42,653 nucleotides of DNA, taken from positions 1-42,653 of the forward strand of contig PVWI01000009.1 of NCBI GenBank assembly GCA_003003725.1, read 5' to 3'. This stretch comes from a filamentous cyanobacterium Phorm 6 (GTDB lineage: Bacteria > Cyanobacteriota > Cyanobacteriia > Cyanobacteriales > Microcoleaceae). Numbering within the stretch: position 1 is the first letter of the stretch; every line of letters starts with the position of its first letter. The translations under genes and the position numbers were made by a program. Below the pieces are notes generated by a model that saw only the letters and a program-made list of their open reading frames with translations, was not told the DNA's origin and did no database searches. Positions 14,281 to 22,190 of the stretch are shown here, piece by piece.

Positions 14281-15322
14281 GCTTTCGCCAATGCGCCTCA
14301 ACTCCTCGTCCCCGACATTCCAAACGCCCCGCATCCCTCTCCCGGCGCAATAGACGGCGAATCAAATCAATTCCCACTGTTGGACACCGTTCCTGCAATT
14401 CCCTAATCGAGAATTCTTGAGGCAAATTGTTAATCGCATCCAATACGATCGCCGTTTTAGTTCCTTTTGCAGAAGTAACATACCCTACCCGCTGCTCAAA
14501 CTCCCGATAAGCTGATAGCAGCATGACTCCCAAGAAATACTCCCACCAAGGTAATAAGTTATGCTGCCCTTCATGCCATCCTTGGGAAGATTGGTAAAGC
14601 GTATCGTAATAGCTTTCCTTAGTTCTCTCCACAATCCGTTCCAAACTAATAAATCGCCCCACCTCATAACCGGCTTTGTATAGCAGCAACAAAGTCAGCA
14701 ACCTTGCCATCCGCCCGTTTCCATCTAAAAAGGGATGAATGCACAAGAAATCCAAAATGTAAGTTGGAATCAGCAATAAAGGTTCTATCTCGCCCGATTC
14801 CCAGAGGCGATTAAACCGTTCTTGCAGGCGTTCCATTGCCACAGGAGTAGCATAAGCGGGAGTAGGTTGAAACCTCACCACTTTAGTCCCGTCAGGATAA
14901 GTAGCGCTAATTTCATTATCCACTGTTTTCCAGCGCCCGCCTGTATTAACAGCAAATTGGTAAAGATCGCGGTGCAGTTGTAAAATGACACCTGTACTAA
15001 AAGGAATGTGGTTATAACTGGTGTGAATTGTAGTTAGCACGTCCCGATAACCCGCAATTTCTTGTTCTGAACGATCGCGCGGCGTTGTTTTTTCTGTTAC
15101 TAATTTCTTAATCCGTTCTAGCGGCACAGTAATGCCTTCAATGCGGTTAGAAGATTCGGTACTCTGAATAACCGCAGCTTGGCGCAAAGTGCCTAAAACT
15201 TGTGGCGCTTGTTGTTTAAACAGCTCCTGCTTTCCCTTGTACTCTCCAAGCAAACGAATTGTTTGCAGAAGTCTTTGGTTGAGCTGTTGACTTTCAATGA
15301 ACCCCTCTTCAAATGACAGCAT
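14276..15322 (-). CDS. Fic-domain protein (probable AMP transferase)
   Basis: This 348-aa protein carries the Fic motif HPFLDGNGR at 196-204, with the catalytic H196 and the D/N/R residues intact. An N-terminal inhibitory motif of the (S/T)xxxE(G/N) type is at 58-63 (SNRIEG), typical of class II self-inhibited Fic proteins. A winged-helix-like C-terminus (about 290-345: SIRELQERCPTVGIDLIRRLLRRE) is common in long Fic proteins. The family transfers AMP or other nucleotides to hydroxyl side chains; the target cannot be read from sequence. It is upstream-isolated, with its promoter presumably in the AT-rich 15323-15396 gap, and convergent with the GIY-YIG gene. It may act as a toxin or a regulator, and its inhibitory helix makes a separate antitoxin unnecessary. 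Confidence 0.92.
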   Translation of the reverse strand: MLSFEEGFIESQQLNQRLLQTIRLLGEYKGKQELFKQQAPQVLGTLRQAAVIQSTESSNRIEGITVPLERIKKLVTEKTTPRDRSEQEIAGYRDVLTTIHTSYNHIPFSTGVILQLHRDLYQFAVNTGGRWKTVDNEISATYPDGTKVVRFQPTPAYATPVAMERLQERFNRLWESGEIEPLLLIPTYILDFLCIHPFLDGNGRMARLLTLLLLYKAGYEVGRFISLERIVERTKESYYDTLYQSSQGWHEGQHNLLPWWEYFLGVMLLSAYREFEQRVGYVTSAKGTKTAIVLDAINNLPQEFSIRELQERCPTVGIDLIRRLLRRERDAGRLECRGRGVEAHWRKQ

Positions 15323-15396
15323 CTCTATTTTGTCTCTTTTGTATTAATTATAAACATTTATCGCAGTCAATAACTCGGATATTGCGTGCGCTCGCA

Positions 15397-16524
15397 TCAA
15401 AACTTTGAAACCCGATCGCAAGCAGAACCGACGCCAAATCCAGATAAATAAGTAAGGCGATAGTTGCTTTTAGCCATAGCCCTTGCCTCTCTTGTTGTCC
15501 AAGGTTTGACGCTCAGCAAATCGGGTTGAGTTTCCAGTTGCTTTAAATAAGAGCGATCGCCCGTTACAAAGGCGATCGCCTGAGCCAGGAACTTGCAACA
15601 GCTCAAAGGAGCCTGAACCACCTGCTTTTCAGTAAACCTAACCACAATCCAATTCCACTCTAAGAATAATTGATTGCGGCGCATATCGCTGTCAGCATCG
15701 CAGCAGTGAGTGGGCTTCTTAGATTTGCCAGCATAAGGTTCATCAATCTCGACATCAATTCCGAGTCCAGATGGAGTGTGAATTACAGTAAAATCTGCTG
15801 AATAGCTCCTCTGAGATGACGGAATTTTAAACTCTGCTGCTTGGACAACTTCCTCGAAATATCGCTGCAAATATTGCAAAAAGCGCTCTTCGCTCACTCC
15901 TTGCTGAGCTTGAGATATGCCATTAGAACTAACCCGAAGTGACATCAAATCCTTGAGCGATCGATTTCTGGAATCTAACTCAATTTTTGCGGTTTTTAAA
16001 ACAGTCTGCACCCCTTCTTTTTCTAGCTTAAAACTAGAAAATTCCTGCTGTTTGTTGGATAACGTCTCTTGTTGGAATAATCTTTTTTGTTGGAATAATC
16101 TTTTTTGTTGGGATAATATCTCTTGTTGGGATAATATCTCTTGTTGTTTGTACTCAAGAACTTGCTGCTTATACCTGGATAGCAGTTTTTGACGGCAACC
16201 AAACACATAACTATAAGCAGCCGCGATTAAACATGAATAAGCAGCTACTACCAACAGCATTTCCCACCACAGCCAACCCCAAGAAATAGCTAACAGCGGA
16301 AGTGCGATCGCACCATAGAGCCAAAACACCCAAATTAACCACAGCAACTTGACAGGTAACACCACAGGTGGTTGAGGCGGAGTCAACAAAACAACAGGTT
16401 TCCCGAATTCTTGAGTTTCTTGAAGTTGGGATGAGGTGGCACAACTAGAAGTTGCCTCTGGCAAAGGATATTGATGGCAGAACTGCATTACTACTTTTGG
16501 GTAAAAAACTATAGGATAATTCAT
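15397..16524 (-). CDS. Membrane-anchored coiled-coil protein with nuclease-like C-terminus
   Basis: A 375-aa protein with an AAGGAG ribosome binding site about 11 bases before the ATG. Two hydrophobic segments (about 57-80 and 84-108, WLIWVFWLYGAIALPLLAIS and WWEMLLVVAAYSCLIAAAYS) place it in the membrane. A Gln-rich coiled coil (about 115-190) includes five 7-residue tandem units of the QQ(E/K)xLxx type. The C-terminal region (about 215-330) has SADFTVIHTPSGLGIDVEID, then CCDADSDMRRNQLFLEWNWI and VVRFTEKQVV. Its D...D-x-E-x-D spacing with following basic and aromatic strands recalls PD-(D/E)xK-type nucleases, but the catalytic lysine is not obvious. I have seen this tail in cyanobacterial proteins of unknown function. 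It is divergent from the Gp157 unit. A defence-type effector is possible; function unproven. Confidence 0.7.
   Translation of the reverse strand: MNYPIVFYPKVVMQFCHQYPLPEATSSCATSSQLQETQEFGKPVVLLTPPQPPVVLPVKLLWLIWVFWLYGAIALPLLAISWGWLWWEMLLVVAAYSCLIAAAYSYVFGCRQKLLSRYKQQVLEYKQQEILSQQEILSQQKRLFQQKRLFQQETLSNKQQEFSSFKLEKEGVQTVLKTAKIELDSRNRSLKDLMSLRVSSNGISQAQQGVSEERFLQYLQRYFEEVVQAAEFKIPSSQRSYSADFTVIHTPSGLGIDVEIDEPYAGKSKKPTHCCDADSDMRRNQLFLEWNWIVVRFTEKQVVQAPLSCCKFLAQAIAFVTGDRSYLKQLETQPDLLSVKPWTTREARAMAKSNYRLTYLSGFGVGSACDRVSKF
16069..16146 (-). repeat. 21-bp in-frame tandem repeats in the coiled coil
   Basis: Consecutive 21-bp units based on TTGTTGG(A/G)ATAAT followed by CTTTT or ATCTC encode the 7-residue Gln-rich units. 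Exact 21-bp steps keep both frame and heptad register. Confidence 0.8.
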
Positions 16525-16549
16525 AACTTTAAATACTCCTTTTTTTAAG

Positions 16550-16563
16550 AGCGCGGTCGCGCT
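16550..16563. promoter_or_regulatory. GC hairpin AGCGCGGTCGCGCT between divergent genes
   Basis: A perfect 6-bp stem with a 2-base centre, in AT-rich DNA between the divergent starts at 16524 and 16590. ATTTTTAAG follows on the plus side. It could be a shared operator or a short terminator. Confidence 0.35.
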
Positions 16564-16589
16564 ATTTTTAAGAAATTTTTTTGAATTGT

Positions 16590-16763
16590 ATGCAAAAAAT
16601 CACCCAGTCAAACTCACAAAATTTAACTCATTCTCAACCAGGTAGCAAGATTCAAAATGACAAACAAGTCTCTCTTAAATCCGACCCTGAAACAATGGCT
16701 GCACTTACTCAACTCGAAGAACGTCGCGATTATTATCACACCTGCATCAACGGAGGATATTAA
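16590..16763 (+). CDS. Small protein translationally coupled to the Gp157-like gene
   Basis: A 57-aa frame, MQKITQSNSQNLTHSQPGSK, ending LEERRDYYHTCINGGY; a TTG 9 bases earlier is an alternative start. Its stop is 2 bases before the Gp157 ATG, and the GGAGG ribosome binding site of that gene lies inside its last codons (AACGGAGGATAT encodes N-G-G-Y). This arrangement argues that it is translated and coupled. The N-terminus is polar and disordered; the last 25 residues look helical. No family recognised. Confidence 0.6.
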   Translation: MQKITQSNSQNLTHSQPGSKIQNDKQVSLKSDPETMAALTQLEERRDYYHTCINGGY

Positions 16764-16765
16764 GC

Positions 16766-17389
16766 ATGAATTTAGCCACAGCGACGCTTGCTCAAAGTTC
16801 AACAACTGCGGCTCAACTTTGGCATCAACTAGAGTCAGCAGAAAGCTCAGAAGAAATTGACCAACTGCTGCAATCCCTTTGGCAAACCCAAGAAACCCAG
16901 GAACTCGCTGTTGATGCCCATGCCGACTTAGCCGACCAAATTGATGCCGAAATTGCAGGAATTACAGCCAGGATGCAGTATTTGATAGAACTGCATTCAA
17001 AAGCTCTCAACAAACTCCAGGGGTGGAGAGAGCGCTTAGATCAAACCGTTCTCTACTTCAACGAGTGCGGCGTGTTAACTTCAGAAACTGTTGGCAAACA
17101 CCGCCGTATTACTGTTAAGGAAAATCCGCCTACCTGTGAAGTTTTGATTGACTCATCTCAACTACCAGAACTCTATCGCCGAGTCGAAACTAAAACCGTA
17201 ATTTCTGCGGACAAAAAGGCGATTGCAGACGCTTGGAAACAAGGAATGCCTGTAGATGGCACTAGGGTTTTCCGTAAGCGCAAAGTGGTTTACAGCTTGC
17301 TTCCAGGTAACAATTTGCACTCTCTTCAAGCCAACCAGACGCTTGAGAGTCGTTCTTCGGATAAAACGCAGTCCAAAAAACGGCGTTAG
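16766..17389 (+). CDS. Gp157-family protein
   Basis: This 207-aa protein matches the siphovirus Gp157 family (PF05565). It has an N-terminal helical coiled region (about 15-95) with ITARMQYLIELHSKALNKLQ and WRERLDQTVLYFNECGV. The characteristic second half follows: HRRITVKENPPTCEVL, then LPELYRRVETKTVISADKKA, then DAWKQGMPVDGTRVFRKRKV. The last 30 residues are basic and unstructured. The family is widespread in phages and mobile elements, and its molecular role is not settled. Pfam notes a suggested link with phage resistance. GGAGG at 16752 gives a good start. It lies just upstream of the polymerase-like gene, with a hairpin after it at 17401. Confidence 0.85.
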   Translation: MNLATATLAQSSTTAAQLWHQLESAESSEEIDQLLQSLWQTQETQELAVDAHADLADQIDAEIAGITARMQYLIELHSKALNKLQGWRERLDQTVLYFNECGVLTSETVGKHRRITVKENPPTCEVLIDSSQLPELYRRVETKTVISADKKAIADAWKQGMPVDGTRVFRKRKVVYSLLPGNNLHSLQANQTLESRSSDKTQSKKRR

Positions 17390-17400
17390 TCATCTTTTCA

Positions 17401-17428
17401 GGTGTCAGCAATGCCTTAATCTGACACC
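17401..17428 (+). terminator. Hairpin after the Gp157-like gene
   Basis: GGTGTCAG (17401-17408) pairs exactly with CTGACACC (17421-17428), 12-base loop, starting 12 bases after the stop codon. No T-run follows, so it is a terminator or an RNA-stability element. Confidence 0.45.
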
Positions 17429-17824
17429 GGAATTATTAGACATCTCCGAATTAGACCCCTCCGAAAAAGAATGTGAAAGGCTTGTTTTGTAAGAGCGAAA
17501 ACTTAATTTCTCTCGATATAGCCTTTTTCAGTTAGCTAGGTAATTGGTACAACGTAATTGGTACAACGTAATGCGTAATGAGGCATGGTAAGGGAGCATG
17601 AATCGTCCATGCCGGGCTGGTAGCTAACACGATCGAAAATTACCAATCCTGAAATTAACTATTACCGATTACCTATTACCTTGTACCGACCTTGGGAGTT
17701 ATGAATTTTCAGTTGTGAGTTGTGAGTTTTAAGAGTTTTCTTTAACTCACAACTCAAAATTCACGCATTCAAAACTCAGGAGGGCTCGAAGCGTACCTCA
17801 TGATACTGAAAATTGCTAGCTCTA
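17429..17824. other. Intergenic region with a long inverted repeat
   Basis: No gene is firmly supported; a frame ending LLDISELDPSEKECERLVL (to 17492) looks protein-like but lacks a start. A GTAATTGGTACAAC segment is repeated in tandem at about 17540-17570. GAGTTGTGAGTT (17717-17728) and AACTCACAACTC (17744-17755) form a perfect 12-bp stem. Confidence 0.45.
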
Positions 17825-18076
17825 TTACAAATCAATCCAGTATTGAGGGTTTTCAACTTGTTCTTCGGTGACGTTGAACAACGTTGATGCTCTACCTTTA
17901 ATAACCCCGTCAGCATCAAAACTCAAACCTCCCAACTGCTGACTGTTTTCACCTTCTCCAAAAGCAACGCGGGCAAATACATCGCTATCGCTATCAGAGA
18001 AATAATCTCGCTGGCTTTCCATAGCCGTAGTTGTGCGAACTACTTTCACTTTTTTTCTCCACATTGGGATTGTCAT
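17825..18076 (-). CDS. Small hypothetical protein
   Basis: An 83-aa minus-strand frame starting MTIPMWRKKVKVVRTTTAME and ending TEEQVENPQYWIDL. The N-terminus is basic and the rest acidic, with a FDADGVIKGRASTLFNV segment. No family recognised. A second ATG at codon 5 is an alternative start; no clear ribosome binding site is visible. It is divergent from the polymerase-like gene, and the CCCCTCCAATTGGAGGGG palindrome lies between their starts, so both could be controlled from it. Confidence 0.45.
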   Translation of the reverse strand: MTIPMWRKKVKVVRTTTAMESQRDYFSDSDSDVFARVAFGEGENSQQLGGLSFDADGVIKGRASTLFNVTEEQVENPQYWIDL

Positions 18077-18109
18077 TCTGATTGTAACACGCTACTTCTT
18101 TCTTCTAAA

Positions 18110-18127
18110 CCCCTCCAATTGGAGGGG
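18110..18127. promoter_or_regulatory. Palindrome CCCCTCCAATTGGAGGGG, shared operator candidate
   Basis: A perfect 18-bp palindrome 112 bp upstream of the polymerase-like gene. The same sequence recurs 97 bp before the 775-aa gene and 100 bp before the pilin-like gene, each followed by a TCAC-containing stretch, with a degenerate copy before mobC. Confidence 0.5.
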
Positions 18128-18238
18128 GTAAATATCACTCAGTAGCAGGAATTTGTGAAGGAACAACCTTGTCAAAATCTGGACTATTACTGTGCGTAAG
18201 TCCTAAAAATGTAAAAACTAGGATTCAGGAGCTAATCA

Positions 18239-21200
18239 ATGAGCAGAAGAAAACTTACCCCAGAACATCGCTCCACAGAATGGGTAGCTGGGGAAGGACT
18301 AAAAATCCCAGTCTTTGATATGTCCTTGGCTGACGGTAGAGCAAAAGGGCGGTACCAAGCTGAATCAGAAGTGCTGCGTAATTCCCTGCTTGAACTGCTT
18401 TTTGAACCTGAAGAATTAGCATCCCTAACCATCGTTAAACCCGACCAAAATGATAGCAGCTTCGACCCTCTGAAAAACATCGATTTCGGAGATGGTATTA
18501 CCAGAAGAGTTGCTTTCAGCTCCGGCAAAAATGTGTATTTTGCAGACAAAAAACTCTCAACCAAACTGTTGAGCGTATTCAAAACACAACCCGACCACGC
18601 CTGTCGCTACGGCTCACTGCTAGTTAGCAGTTGCAACCAAGGAGCAAAATTGTTAGATAGCTCCCAAGAAGGCGAAACCTTGCGACTCAAAATTGTTGAT
18701 TCTCAAAGCGATGACCAGAGTGAAAAAGCGAAAGCTCATAAGTGGCAAACGGGAGACTGTCACGGTAAAATTTCACCGGCACTATCCCAACAATTAGGAG
18801 GGAATTATAACCGACCTTTTCAATTCAGATTTGCCTGGATGCAGGAATGGGGACAAGAAGACTGCCACACTCCAGAAATTAGCTTTCTTGCCAAAGGAAC
18901 GCTGTTGCCTGATGCTAATTTAACCTCCGACTTGGGTTATGATATCATTATGGATCGCTCCTCTATCAAAGGAGTTGCTAAAGAGCAATTAGCTGAATTT
19001 ATCCCCTGTGGTGACTACGAATTTCCCAAAGCTATACTGGGAAATCGAGGTAACGCCAAAGTAACTGAATACGAAAATTCCTGGCAATTTTCGATTTGGT
19101 ATTCCGAAGCAGCTATTCAGGCTGACATAGCCACACCGACCCAAATTGAAGCCCAAAAGCTAGCTGACTTGCAAAATAACCGGCTGCAACTTGCCAAATA
19201 CTTAGTGGAGCAGCACGACAAAAAAGCTGCTTTTCAATCTAGCCTTCACGAAGACAGCAGCGGATTAGAAGACGAAACAGATGAAAAAGCCCAGCGCAAC
19301 GAATCCCGGCTAATTTCAATTTTGAGGAACGACAAACTCGGTCAACTCCTCGACTTTCCCAAAGTCGTCGATTTCATGCAAGAACAACTGGCTAAAAAGT
19401 GGAAAGACTTAGCAATTAAGGGAGCAATTCATCACGGTTCAGCAATGGCTCAACCTTGTGAAAACCTCCAACCCGGTACAATTGTTGCGCCTCACTTGCG
19501 ACACGGCACAGAAGTTATCGTTACCCGATACCCAATTGTCAGTAAAGATAACATCCGCCGCTACACAGTAGACAACAAAAACCATCCTGAATTAACGCAG
19601 TACAAAGGGTGCGTTTTCATTCGCTCTGACCAAGCCATGCAGCACCACCAGTGCGATTTTGACGGCGACCAACTGGTAGTTACGCCTGCTTCTCGGATGC
19701 CGAATATTGCCTCTGAAACCAGGCACGCTAATCAAGAGAATGAGTACGATGCTGTTGAGAAGCGAGAGAAAGTTGACTACACTAAAGCTACCGATAGTGA
19801 TGGCGATCGCAAGTATACCAAATTGCGGCAAATTGCCGTAGCGATCGCCCAAAATAAAATCGGCTGGGTGGCTACCTTAATCGGGAGAGTGCAATCGTCA
19901 GCAGCAGAACTGGGACAGCCAGAAAGTTTATTCAATCAACAGAAGCGGCAGCTTCTTGGAAAGCTATTTGATGCCCTGCAAATTGAAGTGGACAGTCCCA
20001 AAAGTGCTACTCGTACCGAAGACCACCACCCCACTTTATTGTCCAAGGCTAAGCAGTGGTCAGAACAGCACCCAAGCTACCTATTTGATTACAAAGACGA
20101 CCCCAGGCTTTACAAAACCGTGCCATTACCTATAGGAGACGGCACCGCTATCAATTGCATTGCTAGGGAGGCTGTTAATCCAGAGTGGGAACCGACTCGT
20201 CTAAAAAGCCGCCACCGCGACGAATTTCGCTACTTGTTTGAGTCTCCTTCTGACTTAGATGAGCGAGAAAAATGGGAGAAACATTATGTCAGGTGGGCGC
20301 AAGATATTAAGGAACGCTATCGAGAAAGGATGGGTGAAATTCACTTGGAGTGCGGCGGCGATTCTAAGGCAATTAAAGAAGCCGTCAGCAAGTTATACGA
20401 GAGCTTAAGAGCCGATGTGACCGAAGCTTGGACTGACCCTGAAGAACGGTTTTTAGCTGCTAGTGCGATGTGGCACGTCGAAACCGCAAATCCCAACTTA
20501 GAAGTCCCTCGCAAAGCTTGTAAGGAACTTTCTCGCCAACTGCTGATTGAATTCAACCTTGAACCTGAGTACGAGCGACTGCACGAAGCAATGCCAAAAG
20601 ACACTTACGTTCTGAGCGTCCCTTTCGAGGAATTTGAACTCGACGGCAGCAATAAGACTGTCAGGGATAAGAAGCGACAGCCAGTTGGCAAAGACTTAGC
20701 TGGACATTGGAAAGAATTGTTAGACAGCAAAGGTATTAAATATGAAGCAATTTTGCATTCAAGCCTGCCAATGGTCAATTTTGCCTTAATTGAACCCAGC
20801 GAAAAACTGGTGGGAATTTTTGAAAGAAAGTTTGGCGGGAATGCCAACGACATCGACAGTTTAGACTTAACCTACCGCGATGGTCTGGGCCGCACCAAAG
20901 ATGTCAGTTCACGCATTGTAGCTCCTGCTGATTATACTTGGCTTGAGTCCCAAAACCAAACACCTAAAGCAGCATTGGTTCTCAATTTATTTACGGATGA
21001 AATTTGCCAGCAGTTGCAAACCTTTCAGTTTGACAGAGCTGAACTGATTGGACAGAAGTACAATGACTTGAAAGATGTTGACTTTAGCAGTCCAAAATGG
21101 AGGCAGAAAACATTGACTTTTGAGGTGGGTTCTGTTAGCGGTAGCGGTTCGAGGCGCGACGGCAGCCCTATTGTCCTCCTTGACGGACAAGAGCTAGCCA

Positions 21201-21775
21201 TGTTCTCTGCTAATTCACCTAAATTGCCGATCGGCAGTACCTTTGAGGCCACTATTGAACCCTCGCCTAAAGGTAGTGCTCTGATCTTAAACATCAACCC
21301 TAGCTCTGTGCGACTAATTGAATCAGTTGAGGAACTTGCAGAAGTCGCGCCAACTCCTTGTCAAGGGCGATCGCTATCCGTACCGGCAACTCCTTGTCAA
21401 GAGCGATCGCAATCCGTATCGCCAACCCCTACCCCAAATAAACCGCCGTCTCAACCCCAAGACATTGCTGCCAGCCCCGCCTACCTCTCACAATTGCTGA
21501 AAGATGCGATTTCTGAAGCATATAACCAAACTGGAGAAACTAAAATCCCTGTGGGGAACTGGACAGCTTTTATTAGCCAATCTCGCAATAATGTTAGGTG
21601 TTTAGTCAGAGATGAAGCTGATAATCCGGTCTTGGCTGCTGACTTGAAAACAGGTCAAATCATTAAGAAGCTTTCTGAAAACAGCAGCGCTCACTTTCTC
21701 AAATACCTCTTAAAAGTAGATGCTGAATTAGCAGCCACATCCTCAAAAAATAGAGTTGCCGACGCACAACTTTAA
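18239..21775 (+). CDS. Two-barrel RNA polymerase-like protein (QDE-1/RdRP type)
   Basis: This 1178-aa protein contains DFDGDQ at 473-478, the three-aspartate metal-binding loop (D473, D475, D477) of the beta'-type double-psi beta-barrel. Before it, RYPIV (R430, P432) sits where beta' has its R-x-P-x-L motif. Further upstream, AKGTLLPD with K219, then MDRSSIKG with K244, resembles the KGxxxxD...RxSxxK stretch of the first barrel in RdRPs. After the aspartates come KIGWVATLIGR, then LGKLFDALQIEVDSPKSA (583-589 EVDSPKS), paralleling the LAxLxSxAVDFPKTG stretch of eukaryotic RdRPs. The C-terminus (about 960-1178) holds a beta-rich, OB-like region and a tail domain. This order points to a single-chain polymerase of the QDE-1/YonO kind, not a host RNAP subunit. 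It is flanked by Gp157 and T4SS genes, so a role in plasmid establishment, priming or early transcription is plausible. Template and product are unknown. Confidence 0.75.
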   Translation: MSRRKLTPEHRSTEWVAGEGLKIPVFDMSLADGRAKGRYQAESEVLRNSLLELLFEPEELASLTIVKPDQNDSSFDPLKNIDFGDGITRRVAFSSGKNVYFADKKLSTKLLSVFKTQPDHACRYGSLLVSSCNQGAKLLDSSQEGETLRLKIVDSQSDDQSEKAKAHKWQTGDCHGKISPALSQQLGGNYNRPFQFRFAWMQEWGQEDCHTPEISFLAKGTLLPDANLTSDLGYDIIMDRSSIKGVAKEQLAEFIPCGDYEFPKAILGNRGNAKVTEYENSWQFSIWYSEAAIQADIATPTQIEAQKLADLQNNRLQLAKYLVEQHDKKAAFQSSLHEDSSGLEDETDEKAQRNESRLISILRNDKLGQLLDFPKVVDFMQEQLAKKWKDLAIKGAIHHGSAMAQPCENLQPGTIVAPHLRHGTEVIVTRYPIVSKDNIRRYTVDNKNHPELTQYKGCVFIRSDQAMQHHQCDFDGDQLVVTPASRMPNIASETRHANQENEYDAVEKREKVDYTKATDSDGDRKYTKLRQIAVAIAQNKIGWVATLIGRVQSSAAELGQPESLFNQQKRQLLGKLFDALQIEVDSPKSATRTEDHHPTLLSKAKQWSEQHPSYLFDYKDDPRLYKTVPLPIGDGTAINCIAREAVNPEWEPTRLKSRHRDEFRYLFESPSDLDEREKWEKHYVRWAQDIKERYRERMGEIHLECGGDSKAIKEAVSKLYESLRADVTEAWTDPEERFLAASAMWHVETANPNLEVPRKACKELSRQLLIEFNLEPEYERLHEAMPKDTYVLSVPFEEFELDGSNKTVRDKKRQPVGKDLAGHWKELLDSKGIKYEAILHSSLPMVNFALIEPSEKLVGIFERKFGGNANDIDSLDLTYRDGLGRTKDVSSRIVAPADYTWLESQNQTPKAALVLNLFTDEICQQLQTFQFDRAELIGQKYNDLKDVDFSSPKWRQKTLTFEVGSVSGSGSRRDGSPIVLLDGQELAMFSANSPKLPIGSTFEATIEPSPKGSALILNINPSSVRLIESVEELAEVAPTPCQGRSLSVPATPCQERSQSVSPTPTPNKPPSQPQDIAASPAYLSQLLKDAISEAYNQTGETKIPVGNWTAFISQSRNNVRCLVRDEADNPVLAADLKTGQIIKKLSENSSAHFLKYLLKVDAELAATSSKNRVADAQL

Positions 21776-21900
21776 CGTAATTTAGAAAGTCATATTATGT
21801 CCGCTAACTATACCATAATTGCAATTCTATTACTTGGCTGTGGCGAATTTACAAATAGCCGCTCATGCGAATCATAGAAAAAGCGCAAACCTTTTCAATA

Positions 21901-22010
21901 CGTGTTGTCTAAATATGTCTTGCTTGTGGGAGGTCAAAGTCGAATTACGCAAGAAAAGAGACCTTCGATTTTGACCTCCCTTGAGGACATTTGTACAACA
22001 CACATTGAAG
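21901..22010. repeat. Large imperfect inverted repeat, MITE-like or terminator
   Basis: The inner arms GGGAGGTCAAAGTCGAA (21928-21944) and TTCGATTTTGACCTCCC (21964-21980) pair over 17 bp with one mismatch. Outer sequences (GTGTTGTCTAAATATGTC and GACATTTGTACAACACAC) extend the pairing to about 45 bp per arm. The extent is more like a palindromic mobile element than a simple terminator. Confidence 0.6.
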
Positions 22011-22074
22011 CCTGCGGTTTTATGGGTATTTTGACGGACATGATATGACACTTCTTTTGCTCCCGCTTAACCTT

Positions 22075-22094
22075 CCCCCTCCGATTGGAGGGGG
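22075..22094. promoter_or_regulatory. Palindrome CCCCCTCCGATTGGAGGGGG
   Basis: 8-bp perfect arms around GATT, 97 bp before the 775-aa gene, followed by TCAC. Member of the set at 18110 and 24539. Confidence 0.5.
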
Positions 22095-22190
22095 TCACTT
22101 TAACTCCCCAAAACCGCTCTTTCGAGTGAAGTCACTAGCCACACTGCTCGAATTTCATGGGAAATATCCACTCACCCCGCCACAAAGATT

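Larger units (their letters stand above)
21776..22190. other. Intergenic region between the polymerase-like and 775-aa genes
   Basis: No gene called. It contains the large inverted repeat at 21901-22010 and the palindrome at 22075. A 26-codon frame at 21797 (MSANYTIIAILLLGCGEF) has a lipoprotein-like look but is too short to support. Confidence 0.5.

Noticed and set aside
17401-17492. Short protein-like frame ending LLDISELDPSEKECERLVL
   Set aside because: No start codon in frame after the Gp157 stop, and the segment forms a hairpin; insufficient to call a gene.
19793-19807. Second DxDGD-like motif (DSDGD, residues 519-523) in the polymerase-like protein
   Set aside because: It overlaps a HIP1 octamer (GGCGATCGC) in a charged loop, lacks the flanking hydrophobic strand pattern of a metal-binding loop, and DFDGDQ at 473-478 has the expected context.
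21797-21877. 26-codon frame with a lipoprotein-like start (VirB7 candidate)
   Set aside because: VirB7 is a small lipoprotein, but this frame lacks a proper signal peptide length and a ribosome binding site and is far from virB9/virB10.
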